Shown here: positions 53,596 through 63,516 of the stretch, piece after piece
How positions within the stretch are numbered: position 1 is the stretch's first letter
Layout of the letters: the number at the start of each line of letters is the position of its first letter
Source: Candidatus Chlorohelix allophototropha
GTDB lineage: Bacteria > Chloroflexota > Chloroflexia > Chloroheliales > Chloroheliaceae
Assembly (NCBI RefSeq): GCF_030389965.1
Contig: NZ_CP128402.1
Coordinates: forward strand, 1-64,000
Length of the DNA stretch: 64,000 nt
Direction: 5' to 3'
Made by a program: the position numbers and the translations under genes
Notes under the pieces: model-generated
Told to the model about the DNA's origin: nothing
Seen by the model: the letters and a program-made list of their open reading frames with translations, nothing else
The model's database searches: none

Positions 53596-54693
53596 CTACC
53601 TAACCGTAAACGGCACATATTCAGGAATTTCGCCAGTTAGAAATTTCGCTACTAGCCGCGCCTGTAATTCGATACACCGCCTATATTTAACCTTATAACC
53701 AAACACAGGATGTGTAATTTCCTCATTCAGCCGCTCCTCAAATTTAGTTAAAAATATCTTGCGCGGCTCGTTTTTCATTCGATAAGCATCCAACTCCACC
53801 GTAAAATCCGTCATAGATAGCATCCGATTGTTGAGCAAAGTCAACACCACTGAGTCCACAATTAATGGGCGAAATTCCTCCATCAAGTCCAACGCCAACG
53901 CCGGACGACCATAAACCGAGCTATGCAAATAACCAATATATTGATCAAAACCCACCGACTGAACCGCGCTCGCTACTTGATTGGTGAGTAGCGAATAACC
54001 AAAACTGAGCATAGCGTTAATCGGGTCGGTAGGTGGACGTTTAACCCTTCCTCCAAAAGGCCACTGCTCTGGATCGGTCAACAACTTACCAAAACAACGA
54101 AAATAGGCGGCGCTCCCAGCCCCTTCCAGTCCCAGAATAGTCTCTATCGAACTATTGGCAATTGCCCTATCGCCATTGGATAAAACCGCACCCTCACCCG
54201 GATTATCAATAGCCAGAGTTGCCAGCTTCCGTAGCAAAGTAGCAATTAAATCCACCTCCTGACTAATTGCTGGATCAGACTGGCGACGATTATATCGCTG
54301 CAACAAAGTACGCTGATTACTTAGCTTGCCGATGACAAAACGGCGTGCCAGTTCGCTTCGTTTGGCTAAATCGTTATGAGCACGGTGCTGCGCCAGACGC
54401 AACAGCGAGTTTTTGGTAAGCGGTGGCGAAAGACGACCTTTGAACTGTCCAAAATGACTAAGGAAATTAACCTCAATATTTCTCTCCAATAGCAGATGTA
54501 AAGCCGAAGCGGTCATGGTCACTTCCCCCATCACCACCACCCCATCCACTTTAATTAATGGTATGCGCTCCTTGCGGGCTGGCGACAAAATAACCCCGCC
54601 CTCGCCACGTCTATCAGGAATTTGAACCAACAAACAATCTTCGCTATCCCGACGCACCAAGGCACGATCCTCAGTCAGATAAAGAGTCGGCAA
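53596..54693 (-). CDS. cas1: CRISPR integrase Cas1
   Basis: 365 residues, slightly longer than usual because of a basic C-terminal domain. Catalytic residues are visible: Glu in LGLEGAGSAAYFRCF near 189, His in YLHSSVYGRPAL near 255 and Asp in LALDLMEEFRP near 270. The N-terminal beta domain begins LYLTEDRALVRRDSEDCLLV. The gene overlaps the end of cas4 by 23 bases. Confidence 0.97.
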   Translation of the reverse strand: MPTLYLTEDRALVRRDSEDCLLVQIPDRRGEGGVILSPARKERIPLIKVDGVVVMGEVTMTASALHLLLERNIEVNFLSHFGQFKGRLSPPLTKNSLLRLAQHRAHNDLAKRSELARRFVIGKLSNQRTLLQRYNRRQSDPAISQEVDLIATLLRKLATLAIDNPGEGAVLSNGDRAIANSSIETILGLEGAGSAAYFRCFGKLLTDPEQWPFGGRVKRPPTDPINAMLSFGYSLLTNQVASAVQSVGFDQYIGYLHSSVYGRPALALDLMEEFRPLIVDSVVLTLLNNRMLSMTDFTVELDAYRMKNEPRKIFLTKFEERLNEEITHPVFGYKVKYRRCIELQARLVAKFLTGEIPEYVPFTVR

Positions 54694-55309
54694 GCCAGCC
54701 TCCTTTGTGTGAATTTAACTGTTTAACTTCTTCTGGTAGACAGAGTGGAGCCAGACTACAATCCCGGCAGCGCACTGCCATTTTGCCATCCAGCGGTCGG
54801 GGCGGGCTAGGCTGTACCGCAATTTCAAAAGCCCGCCGGATAAGCTCCTCGGTTCTGGCTCGCAATTCTGGTGTGAAATCTACCCGCACTCGCCGTCGTG
54901 AACCAAAATAAAAAACAAAACCGTAAGCAATGAGCGGCTTATCGGGTTGACGTTCTTCCAAACATAAAGCCTGCGCGCAAAGCTGTACATGATCGTTTAA
55001 CCATTTGCCCTGTCGTCCGTGTTTATATTCCACCGGAATAAACTGCCCGTCTTGTTCCTCCACTATATCGGCGAACCCGGTCAAGCGCAGTTTCTCGCTG
55101 GCAAGATAAAGATGGTTAATCTGCACCTCGCCCTCAGCAGTGGTGCGGTGACCCGGTTGGTCAGCTTGTTCATGCAACAGCGTACCGGCTAACACAAATT
55201 CATTGACCAGCATATCGCCCTCGACAAACTCGTAATAGAAACGTCGTGGGCAATATTCCAAAGCATTCAAATAGGATAATGCAATTGTCTCAGGTTCAGT
55301 TTGTTTCAT
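54671..55309 (-). CDS. cas4: Cas4 PD-(D/E)XK nuclease
   Basis: 212 residues. The N-terminal Cys of the Fe-S cluster is in NALEYCPRRFYYE and the three C-terminal ones in VRCRDCSLAPLC. Nuclease motifs: H in GTLLHEQAD, LTGFADIVEE (Asp) and FIPVEYKHGRQGKW (E-x-K). Cas4 trims prespacers and helps select PAM-proximal ends, so it works with Cas1-Cas2 here. It overlaps cas6 by 14 bases. Confidence 0.95.
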   Translation of the reverse strand: MKQTEPETIALSYLNALEYCPRRFYYEFVEGDMLVNEFVLAGTLLHEQADQPGHRTTAEGEVQINHLYLASEKLRLTGFADIVEEQDGQFIPVEYKHGRQGKWLNDHVQLCAQALCLEERQPDKPLIAYGFVFYFGSRRRVRVDFTPELRARTEELIRRAFEIAVQPSPPRPLDGKMAVRCRDCSLAPLCLPEEVKQLNSHKGGWLADSLSD

Positions 55310-56174
55310 AGTATTTAGTCAGGCTCATGCAACGGACTTGCCCCATACCCATAGTGGTTTTGTAGCCAACCCCAGTATATAGAGCCAAAGCCGCCAATCG
55401 GTTCAGAGTTTGCAATAAAGTTGGTGAAGGTTGTTTTTCCATCAATTTGTAGCTAACCTGACCAGTAAAACCAAGCTGCTGATGTTGTTTGAACTGGATT
55501 AGCTCGGTCTGGCAGTGGTAGCCCGAAACCACCAGATATTTTTCTACATACTGACGAAGCTCGCTTTTATCAATTGTCAAAAAGCCCTCTGGCGCAAAAT
55601 CGTTCCAGCCACCCGCCAGACTGTCAAAAAGATTGCCGGGGTCAGGAAAAAGGTTAAACTTGCGTCCGCCCCAATCCTGTTCCCCCAAACTAAAAGCGGT
55701 GGGGCTGGCAAACTGAAAAGTCCAGGCACGGGCTTGAGGCGCTTCAGCTAGTTGCTCAAAGCTGTTGCGCCCGACCCAATGGCTATCCCCACTTCCCTCA
55801 ATCCGCACCACCTGAAAAAGCATCTCCCCTACTCGCACTTTTAGTTGGCTGGAATCTAAGCTAAAAAACCGAGCCGTAAAGGTGTTAAAAATTTCTGGGG
55901 AAAGGCTGGTGAGACGCAATTGATAGAGCCGGGATGGGCTAATCTTGAGACCACCTTCAGTCTGTCGTATGCCATTTTCAAGGTCAAGCAGACTACTCAG
56001 AGTAAAAGGCTTGCGTTGGTTCAAGTTGTGCAAAGTCTGGCTTAAAGCAGGGTCAACCTGTCTGAGCAGATCAAGAAAAGCGGCATGCGCCAAATAACCT
56101 GCAAAACTATTAATTTGACCAGCCGCCGTTGCCCGTAAATGGATTAACACCGAAAACAATTGGGCTTGACTCAT
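55296..56174 (-). CDS. cas6: Cas6 pre-crRNA endoribonuclease
   Basis: 292 residues with two ferredoxin-like halves. The C-terminal glycine-rich loop YTGVGYKTTMGMGQVRCM is the Cas6 signature. The N-terminus LFSVLIHLRATAAGQINSFAGYLAHAAFLDLL has a His that may take part in catalysis. It should cut each repeat at the base of the ATTCC/GGAAT stem, leaving the ATTGAAAC handle. It overlaps csc1 by 4 bases. Confidence 0.93.
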   Translation of the reverse strand: MSQAQLFSVLIHLRATAAGQINSFAGYLAHAAFLDLLRQVDPALSQTLHNLNQRKPFTLSSLLDLENGIRQTEGGLKISPSRLYQLRLTSLSPEIFNTFTARFFSLDSSQLKVRVGEMLFQVVRIEGSGDSHWVGRNSFEQLAEAPQARAWTFQFASPTAFSLGEQDWGGRKFNLFPDPGNLFDSLAGGWNDFAPEGFLTIDKSELRQYVEKYLVVSGYHCQTELIQFKQHQQLGFTGQVSYKLMEKQPSPTLLQTLNRLAALALYTGVGYKTTMGMGQVRCMSLTKYYETN

Positions 56175-56878
56175 TTTCCAGTTCCCTCCCCGGCAAAAAA
56201 GCCCATATTCAAGGGAAGTAACTTGCTATCACGCTCTTTTCCTAGCCGGCAGCACGCTCCCGTAACGCTGGGATTAGCCAGCAAACTGACAGGCGGCATT
56301 GGGATAACATCATAAGAAAAAAGACGTTGGCGCGGTATGTCCAGTGGATTAAGCGGACAGTCTATAAGTTGGGGTTGGTTTACTTCCACAACAGGAGCTT
56401 CACTACTACCCAACTCATACCATTGGCTATCAACCTCAGCTTTTGCCATCCACTTCCCCAGCCGTACCCACCGCGGCAAATTTAACTTCTGAGGGGCAAA
56501 GACAAAAAACTCAAAAACTGACTCGGGAGCTAATTCTTTGGCGCGACCAAACACCACCCGATTTTCGATTACTTGGGGAGTAAAACTATAATATGGCACA
56601 GTCGCCATCTTGAAGGTATTAAAAGCAAAATCTACCTTGAGCGGGCGGGCAGGGGTGACATAACAACCCCGCACCCGCTCTAGTTTTAACTCCTCCTGAT
56701 AACGCGGCACTTGCACACTATTGAAATAGGCTGGAGCGGGTTTCACCAGACCTAACGCATAGGTCAGACCATAATTGTGCAGGTATTTTTCCGTTTCATA
56801 AAACCGCCCTAACTCCCGGCTAGCATAGTAGAGATTATCATGCAAGGTCAAAAGACAACGGGCTACATATTTAGCCAT
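56171..56878 (-). CDS. csc1: Csc1 (Cas5d-type subunit of type I-D Cascade)
   Basis: 235 residues. The N-terminus CLLTLHDNLYYASRELGRFYETEKYLHNYGLTYALG is the Csc1 pattern; the rest is beta-rich and ends with KLLPLNMGFFAGEG. This Cas5 homologue caps the 5' handle of the crRNA in the type I-D complex. It starts 17 bases after csc2 stops. Confidence 0.92.
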   Translation of the reverse strand: MAKYVARCLLTLHDNLYYASRELGRFYETEKYLHNYGLTYALGLVKPAPAYFNSVQVPRYQEELKLERVRGCYVTPARPLKVDFAFNTFKMATVPYYSFTPQVIENRVVFGRAKELAPESVFEFFVFAPQKLNLPRWVRLGKWMAKAEVDSQWYELGSSEAPVVEVNQPQLIDCPLNPLDIPRQRLFSYDVIPMPPVSLLANPSVTGACCRLGKERDSKLLPLNMGFFAGEGTGK

Positions 56879-56895
56879 AATAAAACCCTTTCCAA

Positions 56896-57909
56896 CTAGG
56901 CTTCGGTGGACTTGCTTTTGCCCTTACCCTTTTTGTCGCCCGCCTTTGAACCAAAGGTTTCAGCATATTTTTTACTCTCAGCAAAAGCCTGCTGTAAAAC
57001 TTCTCTAAGGCGACCCTCGTCACTGACCAATACGCCAACTTCATCAACCAGCGCCGTCAGTTGCTCACCGCTTACCAGCGTACTAACCACCCGGTCTTCT
57101 TGCAGCAAGTTAGGCAAGGCGGCTTCTATTTTTGGTATCAAGTTGGTCGCTACAAATGGTCCCTTTTTCTCCTCAAGAGTGTCATAGAGGGTCTGGGTTA
57201 GTTTGAGGTTGGAGAAAATCTCGCCATCGGCAAATACTACCGCCACTAGATGATTTTCCAGCGTGCCGGTGCGGGTAGTCTGTGCGCCATAACGTTTAGT
57301 ACGCAAGATATTGTTCAAAACATAGATAAACTCGGCTTCGGTAGGGTCACGCACCGTAATAACCGTTGGGAAAAAGACCTGGGGTAACACATGGTCTTGC
57401 TCCCCGAAACTACTACGGGTTGCACCATCTTTGCTCATCGTGCCATGTTCATAAGGGGCGTTAAAGGTCATTGACTGATGCGACTCATCGTAATCGGAGA
57501 GTGAGAAAGCCGAATCCACCAGCACTTTGGAACGTTCGCTACCCTCGCTACCGATAGCAAATCCGTAATAGATGCAATCCGGACAGACCTTACAAAATCG
57601 CTCACTGTTATATTCGCAGTAATTAGCGGCAGTTGGCACATCACTGGTGACACCATAGCGGCGCAACAACTCCCGTCCGGTCAGGCGTTCAGGGGTAGTT
57701 TGTTTGCGTTTGAAAATTACTATCCGGCTCAACAAATGGCTATCGCTTAGACCCGCGCTAACTCTTGCAAAGTTAAGTTGCTGGTCGGTCTGGAAAAGAG
57801 GAAATGAATTGCTCTCCCGCAGTAACACAAAGTGGGCATACTTACCCATCGGTACTTGGGGAATAGCCGCTTGGAAAACGTCAGGGTTGGAAATGGTTTT
57901 CAGAAACAT
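56896..57909 (-). CDS. csc2: Csc2 (Cas7 backbone of type I-D Cascade)
   Basis: 337 residues. SRIVIFKRKQTTPERLTGREL followed by a zinc-type Cys cluster (CEYN, CKVCPDCIYYG) and FGEQDHVLPQVFFPTVITVRDPT are diagnostic of Csc2. Multiple copies polymerise along the crRNA spacer. AAGGAG precedes the start. Csc2 together with Csc1 and Cas10d fixes the subtype as I-D. Confidence 0.96.
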   Translation of the reverse strand: MFLKTISNPDVFQAAIPQVPMGKYAHFVLLRESNSFPLFQTDQQLNFARVSAGLSDSHLLSRIVIFKRKQTTPERLTGRELLRRYGVTSDVPTAANYCEYNSERFCKVCPDCIYYGFAIGSEGSERSKVLVDSAFSLSDYDESHQSMTFNAPYEHGTMSKDGATRSSFGEQDHVLPQVFFPTVITVRDPTEAEFIYVLNNILRTKRYGAQTTRTGTLENHLVAVVFADGEIFSNLKLTQTLYDTLEEKKGPFVATNLIPKIEAALPNLLQEDRVVSTLVSGEQLTALVDEVGVLVSDEGRLREVLQQAFAESKKYAETFGSKAGDKKGKGKSKSTEA

Positions 57910-57953
57910 TCTTAATTCTCCTTGTAAGTTAAAGTTGCTAGTATAGGTTAAAA

Positions 57954-60900
57954 CTACTCTATGTCGGACAGTTCCTTGTCGTCCCCCTCAGATGACGGCT
58001 CTACAATTTGCCCTAGAGCCTCACGTTCCAAGCGACGCTGGCGATTAATATCGGCAAAGGCGGCTTCACAACCATTTTTGAAGCGATTAAGCCGAGAGCT
58101 AAGAACACTCCTTTGCCCTTCAGCATAGCCTTGGAAAACCTCAGCAAAGAAAAATTCCACGAAATCTCTAATATGCTGTTCAATCTCTTTGCTAAAAATA
58201 GCCCGTCCTGTAGCCTGACCACTATTTACTATTTCCAACCAGTCTTTAATTTCTTGCCGAGTTTCCAGCATGATTTCCTCGTTGGTCAGATTCAAGGTAT
58301 CCTTGATAATGCTGCGGGCGGCAATATCTACGGGTCGTACAATAGCTCTTGAGCTTGGGTAGCCGGAAGCTTTGGGGCTATAAGGGCTATAAAATCTGAG
58401 ATAAAGTTGAACCGCTTTTTCGTGACGGGTTGCATTTACTGGCATAGAGCCTCCTTTCGTAGTCGTATCCAGATATTTCACTAACTGGTAATAGATTTGC
58501 TTATAGTGATGGGCTTTCTCACCGGGCATAGCCTCTAACTTGGCTTCCCGCACTTGTTCTTGCAGGAACGAAAACACATAAAGCGGGTCAGTTGCTAGGT
58601 CGCGGGCGATACGGTTAAAGCGTCCTAACTTGGGGTCGCCACCGGAAGCTTCGGTATCAAGGTGGAGTTCGATAGCCCGACTGAAAGCAGCCAAACTACC
58701 ACTTAGAACATCTCCCACCTTTTTTCTATCGCCGAATAGCTGGTCAAGGCGCAGGTGTGTATCGGACAACAGATAACGCACAGATTGATGCGGAGCATCC
58801 AGTATCACAGTTTCCTTGAAATCGGCGGAGGAAGAATAAACTGGCATATACATCTCGCTTACTACTACCCGCGCCCCCATTACCAACGGCAGAGCCAATC
58901 CCAACCAAGCGGCTTCTACCCAAGAGGCGGTAGTGGCAGCTGCCCCCGTTTCGCGGTTATTAAAATTTTTCTTGGCAAAAAAGATAAAACCGGGATATTG
59001 GTGGGTTTCCTTGCGATTGAACAGGTACATACTGCCCTTTTTTTCCTGCTCCTCGCTTTGCTCCTCATCTAACTGTCGTAATTCCCCCACTCTTGGATTG
59101 AAAAACTCCAGGTTAAAAATGTCGCTAGAGCTAATCGTTTCTTTATCCCGCAAGGTTTTGCCGACCGCAAAAAGTTTAAGGTTCTGCATACGTTGGATAA
59201 GAGTACTAGCCAGCCGATAGGTTTGGGTTGTGAAGAAAAAGCCCGGATAGATAAAGAAATATTTCATTTCCATGCTCTCGTACTTTTTGCCGGTCACGCG
59301 GATACGTCCCTGACCACCCGGTTTATCGGTCAGAAGAATCTGGCGCAACATCAGTTCTAGCGAACAAATACAACAGATTCCCCCTGCGTTTGAACCTTTA
59401 TAAAGTGGTAGCCGATTTTTATAGACCCAAGGCTGGAACAACACCGAAGCATCCTCTTGCACAGCGGTGGGATAAGCTGAGTTACAAATAGTGCAGGGTA
59501 GTGTGCTATTGCGGGGCATTTTTGCGGCTGTATATTTAGCCAATTCTCCCGCAAAGTCCGTACCAGTTGTGCTATTGGATGCGGCTTTGGCTGATTTGAA
59601 GCCAAAAATCAGGTTTTTATCCAGATAATCGGGCAGATATTGGAGATAGGGTCCCTGTAACCCCTCCGCATGTTCCAGCTTTTCCCCAGCTATTTCCAGC
59701 AGTTCGTCCACCAATTGCTTAAACAGTTCCTCTAATTCATTTTCTGATAGAGGGTGGGTACTGAGGTACTGCGCCGCAATCCAATAATAACGATAATCCA
59801 GCCCGCCGCTACTAGGGATTTGCTGAGCCTCTTGCCAGACTTCCGAGCTGAGACGTGCAATCAAACGTTTCTCTAACTCGGCTTTAAGCAATGGACTACC
59901 TTTCCCCAAGTTTTCATCGATTAGTTTTAGATAATTAATTAGAAACCGCCCTAACATTGTTATCCGCGCCGAAGGAAAATAATCAAGGGCGATAGATGCT
60001 GAAATTCGTCCGGCGGTTTGCATCTCTTTCATCTTCGATAGAGTGCTTTCTGCCACGTTCTCTTTGCTATCGCTGACCGCTTTCTCCGCAAAAAGCTGCA
60101 AAAACTTCCGCAAAGTTAAAAAGTCATGGAAATAGCCGGGATATTTGAGCAAGCCAAGCGGACTAAAACCCAAACCTGCACCATCACCAATAGCTTCTTC
60201 GCACGCTTCCTGTATTTCGGCTTTCACCAATTGGTTGAGGGCAGTTCGGTCAATCACGGGAGCGGGGCGGGTGCGTTTTAAATTCAAATAAACCACGCCA
60301 TTAGGGAAAAAGAGATAGGGAAGCAGGGGTGGCTCATCTGTTCCATATATGTTTTTTAGATAACCCATAGTGGCGTTATTAATCAGGTTGCTTAGAAAAC
60401 CACGCACGTCCGCCAATTTGTGATATACCAGACTAAAATCGCTGTAGTGGTCAAGGAAATCCTGTAATCGGCCGACAGACCCGCCCAGCAAAGCCACTTC
60501 CGGCGATTTGACTACAAAAGCCATCAAATCACTAAAAGTACACAGGTCACGGAGCATCGGCTCAACTTTGGTAGGAAGGCGGTCAGTACGAGGGCAGAAT
60601 GAATTAAATTGTTCTTCGCTCATAGCGCTGGCAAAGGTGGTATGGCTCATATTGATGCCCCAAGTGCGTTGGGTATTGACCGCCAACCAAGCAATCAGGT
60701 CAAGCCACTCCTCGAAATCCGGCAAAAACTCCCCCACATTCAGCTTTAGCAATTCCTCTTTTACCTGTCGCAAGACCTGTATGGTTTCTACCTTCTTACT
60801 GGTGCGGAGTTCTTGGCTCAATATTTTATCCAAATCGTGCATGGTATAACCAAGTATATAAAGCCTGAGAGCCTTATCGTCCAAGCGCTCTAGCGAACTA

Positions 60901-61166
60901 CCATATTTTTGAGCTTCGCGCACAAAGTTAAGAGTGGCAAAAATGCCGTTGAGCAAATGCGTTACCATCATCTGGTCGGCGTTATGGGCAAATTTATCAT
61001 CGGTAGTGCCTTTGGCGGGGTACAAACTATAACGCTGTAACATTGGACCAACCATTGTGGTGATAAAAGAAGACAACACCTTATTAACCAGCGCAGGGTT
61101 TTGCTGGTCTTCCTCCTCAATGGCTCGTTTTAGCACTTCGACCTGAAACATTTCAACCTCAGCCAT
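57954..61166 (-). CDS. cas10d: Cas10d (Csc3), HD nuclease and large subunit of type I-D
   Basis: About 1070 residues. An HD nuclease domain lies at the N-terminus: a conserved His (MMVTHLLNGIF) and the HD pair in LGYTMHDLDKIL, about 40 residues apart. In type I-D the HD domain is fused to Cas10d rather than to Cas3, and that is the case here. A zinc-finger region (LPCTICNSAYP and ICCICSLELM) sits mid-protein. I see no GGDD cyclase motif, as expected for Cas10d. I choose ATG 61166 (MAEVEMFQ; AAGGAG upstream) over 61202, which lies inside cas3. Confidence 0.94.
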   Translation of the reverse strand: MAEVEMFQVEVLKRAIEEEDQQNPALVNKVLSSFITTMVGPMLQRYSLYPAKGTTDDKFAHNADQMMVTHLLNGIFATLNFVREAQKYGSSLERLDDKALRLYILGYTMHDLDKILSQELRTSKKVETIQVLRQVKEELLKLNVGEFLPDFEEWLDLIAWLAVNTQRTWGINMSHTTFASAMSEEQFNSFCPRTDRLPTKVEPMLRDLCTFSDLMAFVVKSPEVALLGGSVGRLQDFLDHYSDFSLVYHKLADVRGFLSNLINNATMGYLKNIYGTDEPPLLPYLFFPNGVVYLNLKRTRPAPVIDRTALNQLVKAEIQEACEEAIGDGAGLGFSPLGLLKYPGYFHDFLTLRKFLQLFAEKAVSDSKENVAESTLSKMKEMQTAGRISASIALDYFPSARITMLGRFLINYLKLIDENLGKGSPLLKAELEKRLIARLSSEVWQEAQQIPSSGGLDYRYYWIAAQYLSTHPLSENELEELFKQLVDELLEIAGEKLEHAEGLQGPYLQYLPDYLDKNLIFGFKSAKAASNSTTGTDFAGELAKYTAAKMPRNSTLPCTICNSAYPTAVQEDASVLFQPWVYKNRLPLYKGSNAGGICCICSLELMLRQILLTDKPGGQGRIRVTGKKYESMEMKYFFIYPGFFFTTQTYRLASTLIQRMQNLKLFAVGKTLRDKETISSSDIFNLEFFNPRVGELRQLDEEQSEEQEKKGSMYLFNRKETHQYPGFIFFAKKNFNNRETGAAATTASWVEAAWLGLALPLVMGARVVVSEMYMPVYSSSADFKETVILDAPHQSVRYLLSDTHLRLDQLFGDRKKVGDVLSGSLAAFSRAIELHLDTEASGGDPKLGRFNRIARDLATDPLYVFSFLQEQVREAKLEAMPGEKAHHYKQIYYQLVKYLDTTTKGGSMPVNATRHEKAVQLYLRFYSPYSPKASGYPSSRAIVRPVDIAARSIIKDTLNLTNEEIMLETRQEIKDWLEIVNSGQATGRAIFSKEIEQHIRDFVEFFFAEVFQGYAEGQRSVLSSRLNRFKNGCEAAFADINRQRRLEREALGQIVEPSSEGDDKELSDIE

Positions 61167-61176
61167 TTTGAACTCC

Positions 61177-63336
61177 TTAACAGATAAAGATAGAATCCTC
61201 ATCGCTAGGTTTTTCGTAAAAAACCAGCGAATGGGCTAATAATGCGTCCATTCCAAAAACCACACTCCGCAACAGGCCGTTTTTATCTTTCACGGTATAA
61301 ACCGGAAACAAGGGGCTTAAGGCTTTTCTACGTTTGAAATCTTTGGGTTTATCTCCTACTACCAGAGATACCAGTGAAAGTTCAGCCAACCTATCGTTAA
61401 CCGAGTCATCGGGCAGCAAGGCTAGGGTGCGGTTGTCCTGAATTGTGAAGTTATCAAAGACATTTATCTGGTTAAGCTTATCCTTGAAAGAGCGCGAGTT
61501 ATATAGAGTGAAACTTTCGCGCTCCTCCAGATAGCTTTTCAAGCGCACATAGAGTTTTAGTTCGCGGCTCTGGTATTTGGCGAAATCATCTCCCGCCTTG
61601 CGCCTGAACTCACTCTCCGACATTGGGATAAACTCGGTATTTGCCAGCAAAAAAAACAAATCGTAAGTTTTAAAGTGACCGTCCGTTTCATCATAAATAC
61701 CGCATGCCAGCGGGCTTCTTCCCCGAAAACTGGTCAATTCCTCCAAAATCTTGCGTTCTTTTTTATTGGTATCTTCCGGTTTACCCCACAACTCCAAATA
61801 TTTTGCAACCCAACGTTTTGTATTATCTTCTCCTTCCTTTACCCCATACTGGCGGTTGTATTGCTCTCGGAGGTTTTTAACATCATCCCCAGTTGATTTA
61901 AAGCCGCCAAGTTTGCTCTGAGCCTTGACGATAATAGCGGCGGTTTGCAAACAGCCCCATTTGGATGCGTAATTTTTGAATTCTTGGTCAGGTTGAAAAA
62001 TCGCTCCAGCATCGGCGGCAGCATCTGGTTTCGTTGTCAGTTTGTCGCTCCCTTGTATCGCCGCCAGAAAATCCAGCCGTGGCACGCTTGTTCCGATATC
62101 TCCAAAGCGAGCAGCAAATTTCCCGACTATCCAATCTGGTAAGAGGGCATAAGCTCGATACTCTTGCCAACCCTCATGGCGACCTAACCGACCTAAGCGT
62201 TGGATAAAGGTTCCGGCGTTGGATGACTCGAAAATAAGCAGGTTTATTTTGAAATCCACTCCCACATCTATTGTACTGGTTGCGATGATAAGTTGTACCG
62301 CCGAGTCTTGCCCCATCACTCGGTCACGCTCCTCGCGAGAGGTCAGACCCGTATTTTCGCCAACCTTAATACCATGTTTCTGCTCTAATTCCGCTTGATA
62401 AAACTTGGTTAGGCGTTTAGCAGTGGCAACCGAGTTCGCAATAAAAACCCCCTTCGCCCCCGGATTAGCCTGGTAAAAAGTTACTAATTCTTCCAGATGA
62501 GTTTCAGCCCAAGCAAAAGCGCCTTTTTCATTTAGGGGATGTAGCCGCAACGAAATAGGCTGGACAATCGGTTTTTCGGTATAACCAAAGGCTGGTACAG
62601 CTGAATAATCACCCGCAATTTCTGTCCAGCGAAAGCCGCTATTGTCCAGCAATTTTTTGAATAATTTGCTGGGCGTAGCCGATAGAAAGATATATTTCAG
62701 CTTTCGACCTGTACCAATCGCTCGGTGGTAGTTCAAAATGTTCAAAATTGAAATTACTTGTGGTGCGCCAAAAATATGAAATTCATCAAAGATAAAATAG
62801 TCGAAATTTGGGGGAATAGCATAAACATAATCTCGTTTTTCCCCATCGCTGCCCGGATAATTGTAGCTACCTAGCAAATGAAACAGGTCTGGGTTAGTCA
62901 ACAATACATCGTTACTACTGAACAGTTTTAGAATCTGGCTACTGCGTTTACCTATTTCCTGTATTTCCATCAGTTCGGTGATACGCTCCCCATACATGGT
63001 GTCGAAATGGAGGTTTCTCCCGAATTCTTGAATGTAGCGCGCAACTTGCCGCTCTTGATCTTTAATCAGATCGTTGGTGGGGTAGGTGAGTAAGGCACAT
63101 TTATTCTGAGTTAATATGGGTAGCTGTCCCGCCAGACTCTTGCCATCGCCAGTTAAGGCTGTATCAAATATTACATCTAAGTCTGGGTCGTTAAAGGCTT
63201 GCCAGACGCGGGCTTGATGATAGCGTAACTTGCTTTGATAGTGTAGCGGCAACCGCTCTATCGAAAGCCCCTTTAAGTCAGCCGCAGTCGCTAACCTGGA
63301 ATAAATTGATCCTAATTCAATCCTAAACTCTGCCAT
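61177..63336 (-). CDS. cas3: Cas3' helicase of type I-D (no HD domain)
   Basis: 719 residues. SF2 helicase motifs: TALTGDGKSLAGQLP (Walker A, near 62), YFIFDEFHIFGAPQ (DEFH box), FLSATPSKLFKKL (III), IATSTIDVGVDFKI (V) and RLGRLGRHEGW (VI). There is no N-terminal HD domain, consistent with its location in Cas10d. It is the first gene of the cas operon and is preceded by a TATAAT box at 63423-63418. It unwinds target DNA after Cascade binding. Confidence 0.95.
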   Translation of the reverse strand: MAEFRIELGSIYSRLATAADLKGLSIERLPLHYQSKLRYHQARVWQAFNDPDLDVIFDTALTGDGKSLAGQLPILTQNKCALLTYPTNDLIKDQERQVARYIQEFGRNLHFDTMYGERITELMEIQEIGKRSSQILKLFSSNDVLLTNPDLFHLLGSYNYPGSDGEKRDYVYAIPPNFDYFIFDEFHIFGAPQVISILNILNYHRAIGTGRKLKYIFLSATPSKLFKKLLDNSGFRWTEIAGDYSAVPAFGYTEKPIVQPISLRLHPLNEKGAFAWAETHLEELVTFYQANPGAKGVFIANSVATAKRLTKFYQAELEQKHGIKVGENTGLTSREERDRVMGQDSAVQLIIATSTIDVGVDFKINLLIFESSNAGTFIQRLGRLGRHEGWQEYRAYALLPDWIVGKFAARFGDIGTSVPRLDFLAAIQGSDKLTTKPDAAADAGAIFQPDQEFKNYASKWGCLQTAAIIVKAQSKLGGFKSTGDDVKNLREQYNRQYGVKEGEDNTKRWVAKYLELWGKPEDTNKKERKILEELTSFRGRSPLACGIYDETDGHFKTYDLFFLLANTEFIPMSESEFRRKAGDDFAKYQSRELKLYVRLKSYLEERESFTLYNSRSFKDKLNQINVFDNFTIQDNRTLALLPDDSVNDRLAELSLVSLVVGDKPKDFKRRKALSPLFPVYTVKDKNGLLRSVVFGMDALLAHSLVFYEKPSDEDSIFIC

Positions 63337-63417
63337 ATCTGGCTCCTAGCTTTAGAAAATACAATTCCATAATATATGGAAACTTACTAAAAATTAGCAG
63401 CATTAAAAACTAAACCT

Positions 63418-63450
63418 ATTATAACAAAGTCGTTTTGTCACTTTTGTCAC
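63418..63450 (-). promoter_or_regulatory. cas operon promoter with tandem TGACAAAA sites
   Basis: A consensus -10 TATAAT (63423-63418, minus strand) lies 82 bases before the cas3 start. No good -35 hexamer is present at 17 bases; instead two perfect 9-base direct repeats GTGACAAAA (63450-63442 and 63441-63433) occupy that position. This suggests a promoter that needs an activator, or a repressor site, at the tandem repeat. Confidence 0.55.
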
Positions 63451-63474
63451 TAATTAGGATGATTTTTCGTTTCT

Positions 63475-63510
63475 AAAACTAGGCTACCTCAAAACCAGCG
63501 AGGCAGCCAA
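63475..63510 (-). terminator. Intrinsic terminator between small gene and cas operon
   Basis: On the minus strand GGCTGCCTC pairs with GAGGTAGCC (one G-U pair) around a GCTGGTTTT loop and is followed by TAGTTTTAG. It lies just after the stop of the 50-codon gene and upstream of the cas promoter, so the small gene is probably a separate transcript. An alternative stem GCAGCC/GGCTGC overlaps it. Confidence 0.6.
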
Positions 63511-63516
63511 AAACTA

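Noticed and set aside
57954-61166. Type III (Cas10) CRISPR system
   Set aside because: The large subunit lacks a visible GGDD cyclase motif, no Csm/Cmr small subunits are present, and Csc1, Csc2 and a Cas3 helicase are. The set is type I-D.
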